The translations under genes and the position numbers were made by a program. A DNA stretch of 64,000 nt from Zobellia uliginosa (lineage in GTDB: Bacteria > Bacteroidota > Bacteroidia > Flavobacteriales > Flavobacteriaceae): the NCBI RefSeq assembly GCF_018860745.1, contig NZ_JAHKPY010000014.1, positions 620,001 through 684,000 of the forward strand. Direction: 5' to 3'. The number at the start of each line of letters is the position of its first letter. Within the stretch, counting starts at the first letter, position 1. Shown one piece after another: positions 1 to 9,329 of the stretch. The notes beneath the pieces are model-generated. The model had not been told where the DNA came from, searched no databases, and saw only the letters and a list, made by a program, of their open reading frames with translations.

Positions 1-423
1 TTGCAATGTGTTGTTGTTTTTTGTAAAAATAGGATTTAACTATGAATTGTAAGATTTGAGATGATTTAATGGAATACCAGGAAATAATATACGAAAAATC
101 TGTCAGAAGAATAAACTTAGCTATTACTAAATAAAAGTTTTGTACTTGGAAACCTAATGATGTGTAGTCCATCAAACAAGCGGTGTTTAATTTTAAAAAT
201 CACCAGGTCCTTAAAAAAGCAGTCTTTACCTCATGCCAACTATTTGTTTTGAAAGGAAAAACAAGGGATGAATTTAAATATTGGAAGCTAAAATTAATCT
301 AATGTACAAAAGAAGAGCGCTATTACAGATACCGTAGCTCTTTTGTTTAAATTTATAGAATGAAAAAGAAAGAGGTATTTACTTTACCTTATCTTCTTTA
401 AGTAATTTAGACACTACGCTATT
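1..423. other. Intergenic region, no gene seen
   Basis: This AT-rich stretch has no convincing reading frame on either strand. A weak hairpin at about 311-344 (aagagc pairing with gctctt, followed by a short T run) could end a transcript entering from the left edge. I saw no tRNA or other structured RNA. Confidence 0.5.
311..346 (+). terminator. Possible weak intrinsic terminator
   Basis: The arms aagagc (313-318) and gctctt (337-342) form a short stem with an 18-base loop, followed by tttt. The stem is short, so this is a weak candidate. It would serve a gene left of the window. Confidence 0.3.
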
Positions 424-897
424 ATGAACGATATGTTTTTTGATGAAATACGTTTGGGCCATACGGAAGCCGTGGCTTCAATATTGGAAGATAATCCTAA
501 ATTGGTCAATACCATTGATGCAAGGGGGTCAACACCATTAATTTTGGCAACCTACTACGGACATGTGGGAACTGCTGAAGTGTTATTGAATAAAGGTGCT
601 GAGATAGATGCTGTAGATGAGTCCGGAAATACGGCATTGATGGGTGTTTGTTTTAAAGGCTTTTTTGAGGTCGCCAAAATGCTGATAGAGAAGGGAGCCA
701 ATGTAAATAAACGTAATTCTATGGGCGCAACGTGCCTTATTTATGCAGCAACTTTCAATCGGCCTGAAATCGCCAAATTATTACTTGAAAACGGTGCGGA
801 TACAATGGTTAAGGATAGTAGAGGTAATACCGCATTGGCCCATGCAAAAAATCAGGGTGTTCAAGAACTGATAGAATTGTTGGATAATGTCAATTAA
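424..897 (+). CDS. Ankyrin repeat protein
   Basis: This 157-residue protein consists almost entirely of about four ankyrin repeats. Each shows the family pattern of G.T.L..A...GH..... LL..GA, for example GSTPLILATYYGHVGTAEVLL near residue 39 and GNTALMGVCFKGFFEVAKML near residue 71. Ankyrin repeats bind other proteins and no catalytic domain is present. There is no signal peptide, so it is probably cytoplasmic. It is followed after 9 bases by a NUDIX gene and then a nitrilase-family gene on the same strand, which suggests one operon. The binding partner cannot be read from sequence. Confidence 0.9.
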   Translation: MNDMFFDEIRLGHTEAVASILEDNPKLVNTIDARGSTPLILATYYGHVGTAEVLLNKGAEIDAVDESGNTALMGVCFKGFFEVAKMLIEKGANVNKRNSMGATCLIYAATFNRPEIAKLLLENGADTMVKDSRGNTALAHAKNQGVQELIELLDNVN

Positions 898-906
898 TGA
901 ATTAGA

Positions 907-1521
907 ATGAAGCAGCTAGAACGATTAAAACGTATAAAAGCACTGGCGGAAACTGGTCTTGTTTACGCTGAGGATGAGTATAATCGTGAACGGTACGAAG
1001 AACTGAAAGAGATTGCCTTAGAGCTGATTTCCGACGTTGCCGATAGGCCTTTGCCTGTTTTGAAGGATTTCTATATGCCCGTTATTGATTACCCCACCCC
1101 AAAAGTAGATGTGCGTGGGCTAGTTTTAAATGAAAAAAATCAGGTTTTAATGGCCAAGGAAAGTATTGACGGTAAATGGACGATTCCTGGCGGATGGGCA
1201 GAAGTAGGCTTCCCTCCATCTAGTTGTGTTACAAAGGAGATAGAGGAGGAAACAGGTCTAGATACTAAGGTTTTGCGGCTGTTAGCTGTCTATGACAAGC
1301 AATCACACCCGCATCCGCCCCAGCCTTTTTACATTTATAAACTGTGTTTTCTTTGCAAATTAATAGGAGGGGAACTCAATCATGGTTTTGATATGCAGGA
1401 TGCTGCTTTTTTTGATATTGATAATTTACCAGAACTTTCAAAAGATCGTATTTTAGAATCTCAACTTAAGCAATTGCACACCATGGCTGTCAATAATTTA
1501 AAGGATGTATATTTTGACTGA
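907..1521 (+). CDS. NUDIX hydrolase with N-terminal NUDIX_N-type domain
   Basis: The first 60 or so residues are a helical region typical of the NUDIX_N domain (start LERLKRIKALAETGLVY), and the NUDIX fold follows. The NUDIX box runs from GGWAEVGFP to KEIEEETGL. The metal-binding Glu residues of the RE-x-x-EE core are kept, with Lys in place of Arg. The upstream Glu of the classical box is Phe (GF in place of GE), which to my knowledge also occurs in this subfamily. Family members hydrolyse nucleoside diphosphates linked to another group, and the actual substrate here is unknown. The protein is cytoplasmic and lies between the ankyrin and nitrilase genes with 9- and 8-base gaps, so it is probably co-transcribed. 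It ends in TGA, showing that TGA is used as a stop. Confidence 0.92.
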   Translation: MKQLERLKRIKALAETGLVYAEDEYNRERYEELKEIALELISDVADRPLPVLKDFYMPVIDYPTPKVDVRGLVLNEKNQVLMAKESIDGKWTIPGGWAEVGFPPSSCVTKEIEEETGLDTKVLRLLAVYDKQSHPHPPQPFYIYKLCFLCKLIGGELNHGFDMQDAAFFDIDNLPELSKDRILESQLKQLHTMAVNNLKDVYFD

Positions 1522-1529
1522 TTTTTACT

Positions 1530-2303
1530 ATGGATAAAGTTTTGAACGTAGCCTTAATACAAACATCTTTGGTATGGGAAAATCCACAAGCCAATAGAGA
1601 ATCATTAGCTGTTAAAATAAAAGCGATTCTTCCTAATGTTGATTTGATTATACTTCCGGAGATGTTTACTACAGGTTTTACCATGTCTCCCCAGAATATA
1701 GAAAAAGAAGAAGGAGAGCAAACCCTGGTTTGGATGCAGCAAAAAGCCAAAGAGAAAGATGCGGCTATAGTTGGAAGTCTAGTTTTTCATGAAAATGGGG
1801 CGCATACCAACCGTTTACTTTTTGTTGAACCTAATGGAAAAACATCTATCTATGACAAGCGGCATACTTTTACGCTTGCAGGTGAGGATAAAGTGTATAA
1901 AGCAGGTAAAGAACGACTTATCGTTAACTATAAGGGCTTTAAGATTTGTCCTATGATCTGTTACGATTTACGATTTCCCGTATGGGCAAGAAATACAGAA
2001 GAATATGATGTTTTGCTGTATGTGGCAAATTGGCCAGAGCCAAGAATTACGGCCTGGGACACGTTGCTTAAAGCCAGGGCAATAGAAAATATGACGTATT
2101 GTATTGGGGTAAATAGAATTGGCACGGACCAAGTGGGTCATAAATATCCCGGGCATTCTGTAGTTTTTGATGCTTTGGGCAAAGATTTGATATATACGAA
2201 AGAAGAAGAAGTGGTAACTGCTTCATTATCCAAAAAGCATATTGATGACGTTCGTGATAAGCTAAAATTTTTGGACGACAGGGACCTTTTTAGTTTGGAA
2301 TAA
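1530..2303 (+). CDS. Carbon-nitrogen hydrolase, omega-amidase/YafV-like
   Basis: This 257-residue protein has the nitrilase-superfamily Glu-Lys-Cys triad: Glu44 in ILPEMF, Lys110 in YDKRHTF and Cys144 in CPMICYDLRFP. Length and motifs fit the omega-amidase branch, which hydrolyses alpha-ketoglutaramate or ketosuccinamate left by transaminases (metabolite repair). That sub-assignment is from family knowledge and is not proven here. It is the last gene of the ankyrin-NUDIX-nitrilase operon. Its end overlaps the end of the convergent lipoprotein gene by 14 bases. Confidence 0.9.
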   Translation: MDKVLNVALIQTSLVWENPQANRESLAVKIKAILPNVDLIILPEMFTTGFTMSPQNIEKEEGEQTLVWMQQKAKEKDAAIVGSLVFHENGAHTNRLLFVEPNGKTSIYDKRHTFTLAGEDKVYKAGKERLIVNYKGFKICPMICYDLRFPVWARNTEEYDVLLYVANWPEPRITAWDTLLKARAIENMTYCIGVNRIGTDQVGHKYPGHSVVFDALGKDLIYTKEEEVVTASLSKKHIDDVRDKLKFLDDRDLFSLE

Positions 2304-3900
2304 CAAAAGTTTGTTCCATTTCCCAGTTAGCACGCACTTCAATAATATCCGGATAGTAACTAATTTTTTCCGGTTGTTGCTTTTTTAGAAAGTTACCTGT
2401 ATCCCATTTTTGATTTCCGTTTGTATCAAAAATTACTCTCACTAAGTATTTGGAAGGTTCAAGATTGTTAAATTCAAATACTTTAGGTTCAGTGGCTATA
2501 ACCTCTCTTTTTAGCTCTCCTTGCTCATCTGTTAGTTGTACTATTAAAGGGTATTCGCCGCCTGTAATGTTAAATCTTAAGTTGCCATAATCTGCATAGC
2601 TACCCGTAGATAAATAGTATGATATGGTATCATTTGCCTGCTCAAAAAAATCTGTAATGGCTCCAGGAAGTATATCTAATTGATAACTCTGATTGGGTTC
2701 AATGTTGAAATCAAAATCAACTTTATTCTCAATAGTATCTAACTTGGTCTTAAAATCAACCGCTAACGAATCTTGGTTGGTCATAAAGATCAGTGTGGAA
2801 TCTATAGTGGTGATGGGGGTGGTGGAAGAAATGTAAAATGGGTCGCTAAAATTAAGTGAGCCGTTCTGATTGGGATTCAATCTCATAGAATCGGTCTCTA
2901 CTTTTCTGTTTTTTACAGTGAAAGTATCAATGATTTTCAACCGCTCATTGGTTGCCGTAAAGACTATAGAATCCATTTCATAAGGGGTAAACCAAAAATT
3001 TAGGGTATCCTTGCCTTTTTCTTTCAATAACTTGGTTTTAACAGTGTCCGGAATGGTGGTCAGTGGTTTTATTTCCACATCATCGGCATCACCGTAATAA
3101 CCAAAAATAATCTTGTTTTTAGAAACCATACTGGGAACGGACATACTATAATTTGGGACTTCTTTAAATAGAGTAAGAACGTATGTAGAGTCTGTAGGAA
3201 GGCTTATAGTGTCGTTAAGGAATGCTATTTTATCTACATTCTGATCAAACATATTGTTCTTTGATTCATCCTTGAGAGCAAAAAGCTTGTACTGACCTTC
3301 TTTTAAGTTTTTAAGTTTAAAAATAACCGCGCTGTCTAGGGTATTTGTTATGTAGTTGGGCGGTCTTTTAAAAATGGTGGAATCAGTATAAGCCGTGTCA
3401 ATTTCATATAACATTACACTAATAAAATCATCGGCTTTTTTCTTGAAGGCGTCTTTTACGGCTCCGGTCAAATCTAGGGAATCAATATAATCTCCCGTAC
3501 TAAAAACATAAGTTAGAAAGCTACTGGGATTACCCTCGTTATTATCTTGAACGCTTTGCCCAAAGTTTAGAGTGTAAGTTGTGTTTTCCCTAAGGGTATC
3601 CTTAAATTTTAGTTCAAGATATTTGCTGGCAGCACCTTGGGGCTTGATGTCCGGTTGATATTTTAGAGGAGGCGAAACTATGAGTTGTTCCTGTATGTCC
3701 TTAAGTTTTATGAACTCATCAAAATAAAGCCGAATGCGACTAGCCTTAAAATTAGTAGTCATGCTATCTGGTTCTGTTTTTAAAAGCGTAGGTGGGGTTA
3801 GGTCTTTTGGACCTCCGCTAGGACTTCCTCTACGTGCACATTGCCATAAAACAGCAACTATCATGAATAAAAACAAAAAGGTTACAAACCTGCGAATCAT
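2290..3900 (-). CDS. Lipoprotein with bacterial Ig-like (Big_5) domain
   Basis: This 536-residue protein starts with a lipoprotein signal; the lipobox is AVLWQC with acylated Cys21. An Ig-like domain of the SbsA/Big_5 type follows (PPTLLKTEPDS ... RLYFDEFI ... TYTLNFGQSVQDNNEGN). The rest is beta-rich with a prealbumin-like segment near the C-terminus (FEFNNLEPSKYLVRVIFDTNGNQKWD). It should sit in the outer membrane or face the periplasm. Function is unknown, though the family is widespread in Flavobacteriia. It is transcribed leftward with comF upstream (50-base gap) and may be co-transcribed with it. Confidence 0.85.
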   Translation of the reverse strand: MIRRFVTFLFLFMIVAVLWQCARRGSPSGGPKDLTPPTLLKTEPDSMTTNFKASRIRLYFDEFIKLKDIQEQLIVSPPLKYQPDIKPQGAASKYLELKFKDTLRENTTYTLNFGQSVQDNNEGNPSSFLTYVFSTGDYIDSLDLTGAVKDAFKKKADDFISVMLYEIDTAYTDSTIFKRPPNYITNTLDSAVIFKLKNLKEGQYKLFALKDESKNNMFDQNVDKIAFLNDTISLPTDSTYVLTLFKEVPNYSMSVPSMVSKNKIIFGYYGDADDVEIKPLTTIPDTVKTKLLKEKGKDTLNFWFTPYEMDSIVFTATNERLKIIDTFTVKNRKVETDSMRLNPNQNGSLNFSDPFYISSTTPITTIDSTLIFMTNQDSLAVDFKTKLDTIENKVDFDFNIEPNQSYQLDILPGAITDFFEQANDTISYYLSTGSYADYGNLRFNITGGEYPLIVQLTDEQGELKREVIATEPKVFEFNNLEPSKYLVRVIFDTNGNQKWDTGNFLKKQQPEKISYYPDIIEVRANWEMEQTFVIPN

Positions 3901-3950
3901 AAGACTAAACTATAGCACAAAGTAACAACTAATTTTCTTTAATTCCATAC

Positions 3951-4646
3951 TTATGGTACCACGGCCATACTTGCAATATAAACATTGGTATTTGGTGCTT
4001 GAGACAATACTTTGGCACAATTTTCCATGGTAGCACCTGTGGTGATAACATCATCTACCAGAAGAACATTTTTATTTCTCAAAGCATTATGATCAGACAA
4101 AATATACAGGTCTTTGATGTTCTGCCATCTTCCTATTCTTCCTTTCTTGGTTTGGGTCTTGGTATTTGCAGTTTTAACAAGAATGTTATCTACATACTCA
4201 GCGTTAAGGTGAAATGCCAATCTTTCGGCAAAAGAAGCAACTTGGTTATATCCTCTTTTTCTAAGTTTTTTCTTATGTAAAGGTACAGGAATAATGACAT
4301 CTATAGCGTTTTTAAGTTCGCCATTATCTTTAAGTATTTGTCCATACCAATCACCCAAAAATGTACCAATTTGTTCTTGATTCTTATATTTCAGGTGGTG
4401 AATAAGCTCACGTACAATACCGTTTTCCGAAAAATACAGCATTGAACTTGCCTTTTTTATGTTAATTCTACCATAAAATATACGGTCAACGGGGTTTTCA
4501 TCGTTAAAAGTATAATCGGTAAGCGGCAAATCGTTTCGGCAAGTGGTACAGATGAGTTTCTCTCCTCTGTTTAAATGAGCATTACATCCAAAACACACCC
4601 TTGGTGCTAAGATCGAATTGATATCATTTAGTATATTTGTTAACAT
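3951..4646 (-). CDS. comF: ComF family phosphoribosyltransferase-like protein
   Basis: The protein begins MLTNILNDINSILAP and has an N-terminal Cys4 zinc-binding cluster (CFGCNAHL...CTTC). The PRPP-binding signature VLLVDDVITTGATM lies near the C-terminus, the usual ComF layout. ComF proteins act in natural transformation as cytoplasmic partners of DNA uptake; that role is from family knowledge. I use the ATG at 4646. The longer frame back to 4703 starts at a TTG, adds 19 residues unlike the family and would collide with the divergent gene. The divergent intergenic space is 56 bases. Confidence 0.88.
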   Translation of the reverse strand: MLTNILNDINSILAPRVCFGCNAHLNRGEKLICTTCRNDLPLTDYTFNDENPVDRIFYGRINIKKASSMLYFSENGIVRELIHHLKYKNQEQIGTFLGDWYGQILKDNGELKNAIDVIIPVPLHKKKLRKRGYNQVASFAERLAFHLNAEYVDNILVKTANTKTQTKKGRIGRWQNIKDLYILSDHNALRNKNVLLVDDVITTGATMENCAKVLSQAPNTNVYIASMAVVP

Positions 4647-4702
4647 TTTAAACACCAAACCTTTGCCTTCGTGCAAGCTACTTAAAAGCCCCACACGCCC
4701 CA

Positions 4703-5599
4703 ATGGACGTTCAAGATACTAAATTTAACTACAAAATTATACTTACTGCCTTGGTTGCGGTACTCATAGGTATCTTAATAGCATTTTATTATAGCTATGC
4801 CCAGTCTAGAAGTCAAATTGTATATCTAGAGCAGGAAAAGGATCTCCTTGTTAAGGATCTTACTATAATGAAGACTGATGTAGATAGACTTTCGGCACTT
4901 AACGAGGTAAATGAAATAGAACTGGAAAGTTCAAAATACAGAGTACAACAACTGTTGGATTCCGTGGGTAGATTAAATTTTACGGTAGAAAAGCTTAGAG
5001 AATATAAAACGGAACTACGAAGGTTAGAAGCTAAAAACGATAGTTTAAAACTTAAGAACAATTTCTTGAGGTATAATAACATGCTTCTTTCCGATAAGTA
5101 TGAGGAAACCAAAAAACAGATAGAGGTCCTTAGAGGAAAAAGTAGTTCACTTGCAGAGGCGGAAGCACTCCAAAGAAAGAAGATAAGCGAGTTGAACAAA
5201 GAACTCAAGTCAAAAAAATATTTAGCATTACAGAACACGGAGGGTAGCGGTTTCAGATTACGTTCTGGAAAGCCTATTAAAACCAACAAGGCATCACTTA
5301 TAGAAAAACTTCGTGGTTGTGTTACCGTGGCTGCAGATGGTCATGAGCTTAATGCGGAAAAAGTAGTGTACTTTCAATTCTTAGGCCCTAATATGAGGGT
5401 TATTGAGGATAATGCGAATACCATTGCCGTAAATGGTAATATTTATAGTAAACGTGTAGAGTTTACTTTTAGTGGTGAAGAAACTAATGTTTGTGACTTC
5501 ATTACCCTGCCCCAAGGCTCTTTAGAAGAGGGTGTATACAGGTTGAACGTTTTTGAAAACCAAAAACTTCTATCTTCAAGTGAATTTGAACTAAAATAA
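4703..5599 (+). CDS. Membrane-anchored coiled-coil protein
   Basis: I do not recognise a named family for this 298-residue protein. Residues 10-32 form one hydrophobic transmembrane helix (IILTALVAVLIGILIAFYY). Residues of about 38-180 are a long charged heptad-rich coiled coil (LEQEKDLLVKDL, LRRLEAKNDSLKLKNNFL). The last 100 residues are a beta-rich globular domain with two Cys (RGCVTVAAD and NVCDFITLP). The predicted topology is a short cytoplasmic N-terminus with the rod and C-domain in the periplasm. It lies between divergent comF and glyS, 37 bases upstream of glyS. A scaffold or cell-envelope role is only inferred from the shape. Confidence 0.8.
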   Translation: MDVQDTKFNYKIILTALVAVLIGILIAFYYSYAQSRSQIVYLEQEKDLLVKDLTIMKTDVDRLSALNEVNEIELESSKYRVQQLLDSVGRLNFTVEKLREYKTELRRLEAKNDSLKLKNNFLRYNNMLLSDKYEETKKQIEVLRGKSSSLAEAEALQRKKISELNKELKSKKYLALQNTEGSGFRLRSGKPIKTNKASLIEKLRGCVTVAADGHELNAEKVVYFQFLGPNMRVIEDNANTIAVNGNIYSKRVEFTFSGEETNVCDFITLPQGSLEEGVYRLNVFENQKLLSSSEFELK

Positions 5600-5624
5600 A
5601 TTTTCTGACATTGCCCTAATATTC

Positions 5625-5632
5625 TATTTTTG
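5625..5632 (+). promoter_or_regulatory. glyS promoter -7 element
   Basis: TATTTTTG matches the Bacteroidota sigma factor -7 consensus TAnnTTTG exactly. It ends only four bases before the glyS ATG, so transcription should start at or next to the start codon. The -33 side is weaker (ttttctg near 5601-5607). Confidence 0.55.
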
Positions 5633-5636
5633 CCGC

Positions 5637-7187
5637 ATGGCAAAACAAGAAGATGATTTTAAGAGGGTAATTTCCCATGCAAAGGAATATGGTTACGTAT
5701 TCCAGTCCAGTGAAATTTATGACGGATTAAGTGCAGTTTATGACTACGCACAGAACGGTTCTGAACTCAAAAAAAATATACGGGAGTACTGGTGGAAAGC
5801 CATGGTACAACTCAATGAAAACATTGTGGGTATTGATGCCGCAATTTTCATGCACCCTACTACCTGGAAAGCTTCTGGCCACGTTGATGCTTTTAGCGAT
5901 CCTTTAATTGACAATAAGGATTCTAAAAAAAGATATCGTGCAGATGTTCTCGTGGAAGATCATGTGGCCAAAATTGAAAATAAGATAGAGAAAGAAGTAG
6001 CCAAGGCAGCCAAACGCTTTGGTGATAAATTTGATAAAGAGCAGTTCTTGGCCACAAATCCAAGGGTTGTAGATTATCAGGAACAAGCAACTACCATTCT
6101 AAAAAGGTTAGGTAAATCTTTGGAAAAAGAAGACCTGGCAGATGTTAAGAAACTGATTGAGGAACTGGATATTGCTTGTCCAATGTCCGGTTCTAAGAAT
6201 TGGACGGAGGTTAAGCAGTTTAACCTTATGTTCGGCACTAAACTTGGAGCTACTACAGAAACGGCTATGGATCTTTACCTACGTCCAGAAACTGCGCAAG
6301 GTATTTTCGTTAACTTCCTGAATGTTCAGAAAACGGGTAGAATGAAAATTCCTTTTGGTATTGCTCAAACAGGAAAAGCATTCCGTAATGAAATTGTAGC
6401 GCGCCAATTTATCTTTCGTATGCGTGAGTTTGAACAGATGGAGATGCAATATTTCATCAAACCCGGTACGCAACAAGAGTGGTATGAAAAATGGAAAGAG
6501 AAGCGTATGAAATGGCATCTTTCTTTGGGTATGGGGCAAGATAGCTATCGTTTCCATGACCATGAGAAATTAGCTCACTATGCAGATGCAGCTTCGGACA
6601 TTGAGTTCCGTTTTCCTTTTGGTTTTAAAGAGCTTGAGGGCATACACTCACGAACTGATTTCGATTTATCAAGTCATGAAAAGTTTTCAGGTAAAAAATT
6701 ACAGTATTTTGACCCTGAAACCAGAGAAAGCTATGTGCCTTATGTATTAGAGACTTCGATTGGTTTAGATCGTATGTTCTTAGCTGTTTTTTCCAATTCT
6801 CTGAAAGAGGAGGAGCTAGAGAACGGCACTACTAGAACGGTATTAAAATTACCTGCGGTTTTGGCACCTACCAAAGCTGCCATATTCCCATTGGTAAAAA
6901 AAGACGGTCTTCCGGAAATTGCTCATAAAATCATTGAAGACCTTAGATGGGATTTTAATGTAATATATGATGAGAAGGATGCGGTTGGACGTCGTTACAG
7001 AAGACAAGATGCCAATGGCACACCATTTTGTATAACTGTGGATCACCAAACGGTAGAGGACAACACGGTAACTATACGTCATCGTGATTCTATGGAGCAA
7101 GAACGTGTTGAAATATCGAATTTAAAATCGATTATTCATGATGCCGTAGATATGAAAGGATGGTTAATGAAAATGGAAGAAGCTTAA
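5637..7187 (+). CDS. glyS: Glycyl-tRNA synthetase (single-chain, alpha2 type)
   Basis: This cytoplasmic class II synthetase charges tRNA-Gly with glycine using ATP. At 516 residues it is of the eukaryote-like homodimeric type, not the alpha/beta form. Visible signatures are RPETAQGIFVNF, motif 2 with AFRNEI and FRMREFEQMEMQ, and motif 3 with LETSIGLDRMFLAV. The C-terminal anticodon-binding domain begins near residue 405 (LAPTKAAIFPLVKK). The ATG at 5637 follows a TAnnTTTG element by only four bases. The 3' end overlaps the convergent TonB receptor gene by four bases. Confidence 0.97.
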   Translation: MAKQEDDFKRVISHAKEYGYVFQSSEIYDGLSAVYDYAQNGSELKKNIREYWWKAMVQLNENIVGIDAAIFMHPTTWKASGHVDAFSDPLIDNKDSKKRYRADVLVEDHVAKIENKIEKEVAKAAKRFGDKFDKEQFLATNPRVVDYQEQATTILKRLGKSLEKEDLADVKKLIEELDIACPMSGSKNWTEVKQFNLMFGTKLGATTETAMDLYLRPETAQGIFVNFLNVQKTGRMKIPFGIAQTGKAFRNEIVARQFIFRMREFEQMEMQYFIKPGTQQEWYEKWKEKRMKWHLSLGMGQDSYRFHDHEKLAHYADAASDIEFRFPFGFKELEGIHSRTDFDLSSHEKFSGKKLQYFDPETRESYVPYVLETSIGLDRMFLAVFSNSLKEEELENGTTRTVLKLPAVLAPTKAAIFPLVKKDGLPEIAHKIIEDLRWDFNVIYDEKDAVGRRYRRQDANGTPFCITVDHQTVEDNTVTIRHRDSMEQERVEISNLKSIIHDAVDMKGWLMKMEEA

Positions 7188-9265
7188 ATTTTCAAGCCTA
7201 TTTTAATACCTCCGTACCAATTACGTCCGTTTCCCGGGTAGTAGTAACGTGGTTCACTGCCTCCAAATCCCGTAGCATTTATCAATACGGATTGAGCATA
7301 TTTTGTGTCAAAAATATTATTGATACCAAAATCAATCCCTATTGAGAAACGGGTATATAATTGTTTTCTATATCCGATTTTGGTGTTCAACAGATTAAAT
7401 GCATCACTATATAAAGTATTGGCATCCGTTAAAGATATTTTGTCAACGTATTGATGGGTAGTGTTCCAATAAAATCCGTTTCTCATCTGCACTTGAAGAC
7501 CAGAATTTAATCTATGTTTGGGCACACCTGTTAAAGGGTTTCCTGAAAAGTCATTGTCGCCGTCAATAAATTCAACAAAACTAAAGTCGCTTAAGGTATA
7601 ATTCACGAACGGCCTTAATTGTAGTTTAGGTGATATGGAGAATTTATAACTTAATTCCGAGTCTATACCTTGGTGCTTTGTACTTCCTGCATTTTTCCCA
7701 ATGTATTGGTCCTCACCTATACGTTGATCCACCAAAAGGTTTTTAATATCCATGCGGTAGACTGCGATATCTAAATGCAGTTTGTTCTCAAAGAATTTGA
7801 ATTGGCCTCCCAATTCGTAATTAATGCCTGTTTCCTGAGCAATGTCCGGATTTATAACCCCTTCCGGTGTTAAGGACCTTTCTAAACTTGGATTGGAGAA
7901 ACCACGACTAACATTAGCATAAATAGCTTGGTCTGCATTAATATTGTAACTCAAATCTAAACTAGGAAGAATAATGGCCTTAAAATTACGTTTGGCATTT
8001 TTATTTTCAGAACCGGTATTGTACCTGTCTCTGAAATCATAATGGGTTTTGTTAATGTTGAGTCCTACTTGTGCTTTTAGTTTATCCGTTAAGGGTAGCA
8101 TTAATGAGCCAAAACCGTTAAATTTTCTGCGAAATTCTTTATTGTCACTTAATTTTTGCCCTATTAAACTACCGTTACCATTATTGTCTCGGTATAAGTT
8201 TTCAAACGTGCCCCAATTGTATTCATCTTTATAAAGTTCAGCCCCAAAAGTATATTCAGCTTTTCTTTGAAGAAAACTGAAATTTCCTAGAAAACGCGAT
8301 CTAAAACCATAACCATTGGTAATTTCATCTAAAATGTTGAACGGTCTTGGTTCATAATGATCAAGGTAAGTGTAGAAAATGCTGGTGGTATTCTTTAGTT
8401 TGGAACTAAATTCATGATCATATGAGAATCCTGCCAGAGTATAGTTGTTATCTTCAAAACCCTGTGCGGCATTCCATGTGAAAGCTGCTTGTTGTGGGTT
8501 TTCGTTAAATGCAGAAGCACTTAAGGAACTTGGTATTTGTGCAGAATAATCAATGTGGTTTATTAAAAATGAAATCTTATTTTTTGAATTTAATTTATAT
8601 GATGTGCTGATTAAGACCCCGTCTCGTTCAAAACTATTGTTGTCACGGTAACCATTGGTTTCCATATGCCCGTATTTGACCATTAAAGATAGTTTAGTAT
8701 CGGAATGGGAGAATCTAAGACTGTTCTTTAAAAGTCCGTAAGAGCCTAAGGTAAAATTATTTTCAATTTGGGTTGTTTCTTTAGCAAATGCCTCGGAATG
8801 TAAGATAATTGCACCTCCTAGACCAGTTCCATATGCTGTTCCTTTTGGCCCTTTTATGACTTCTATTCCAATTAAATTTTCTAGATCATAAGCTTCAATA
8901 GTTGAAGCTCCTGTTCCATTGGTTAAAGGAATGTCATTATAATAAAGCTGAAGTTTATCCGTGCCAAATTGTGAACGAGCGCCTATACCTCTAATGGTAA
9001 TTCTATTAGTGTTCAACGCGCCGGAAAGAACAAATACTCCGGGAATTTGATTTAAGGCAGAGACCATATCCGAAGGGCTGTAATTTTGAAAGCTTTTTAC
9101 TCCAATGATAGAGGAGGGTACGATACCTGTTGCCTGTTTTACTAAAATAGTATCCGTTAATACTATTTCTTCTAATTGGGTTATGCTATCCTTTGTTACA
9201 GGATTTTGCGCTTTTGTAAACTGAACGAAAAGAATAAATATAAAGACTACGAAAATCGACTTCAT
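7184..9265 (-). CDS. TonB-dependent outer membrane receptor
   Basis: This 693-residue receptor has a signal peptide (cleavage after FTKAQ near residue 20), a TonB-box-like stretch LEEIVLTDTILV, and a plug domain at about residues 45-155 (PGVFVLSGALNTNRITIRGIG, GPKGTAYGTGLGGAI). A 22-strand-type barrel follows, ending in aromatic-rich PRYYYPGNGRNWYGGIKIGLKI. It lacks the N-terminal CarboxypepD-like domain seen in the other two receptors of this window. Such receptors import siderophores, vitamins or other ligands with TonB energy. No ligand-specific neighbour is present, so the substrate is unknown. It is monocistronic by appearance. Confidence 0.93.
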   Translation of the reverse strand: MKSIFVVFIFILFVQFTKAQNPVTKDSITQLEEIVLTDTILVKQATGIVPSSIIGVKSFQNYSPSDMVSALNQIPGVFVLSGALNTNRITIRGIGARSQFGTDKLQLYYNDIPLTNGTGASTIEAYDLENLIGIEVIKGPKGTAYGTGLGGAIILHSEAFAKETTQIENNFTLGSYGLLKNSLRFSHSDTKLSLMVKYGHMETNGYRDNNSFERDGVLISTSYKLNSKNKISFLINHIDYSAQIPSSLSASAFNENPQQAAFTWNAAQGFEDNNYTLAGFSYDHEFSSKLKNTTSIFYTYLDHYEPRPFNILDEITNGYGFRSRFLGNFSFLQRKAEYTFGAELYKDEYNWGTFENLYRDNNGNGSLIGQKLSDNKEFRRKFNGFGSLMLPLTDKLKAQVGLNINKTHYDFRDRYNTGSENKNAKRNFKAIILPSLDLSYNINADQAIYANVSRGFSNPSLERSLTPEGVINPDIAQETGINYELGGQFKFFENKLHLDIAVYRMDIKNLLVDQRIGEDQYIGKNAGSTKHQGIDSELSYKFSISPKLQLRPFVNYTLSDFSFVEFIDGDNDFSGNPLTGVPKHRLNSGLQVQMRNGFYWNTTHQYVDKISLTDANTLYSDAFNLLNTKIGYRKQLYTRFSIGIDFGINNIFDTKYAQSVLINATGFGGSEPRYYYPGNGRNWYGGIKIGLKI

Positions 9266-9329
9266 TTAGGGCTTTTATTTGAAGGAGGTAAAAATAGCAA
9301 ACTAAACGGGCTTCTTGGCTCACAATGCT

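Noticed and set aside
4647-4703. N-terminal extension of ComF to a TTG at 4703
   Set aside because: It adds 19 residues unlike the family and would make the divergent genes start on the same base; the ATG at 4646 fits ComF.
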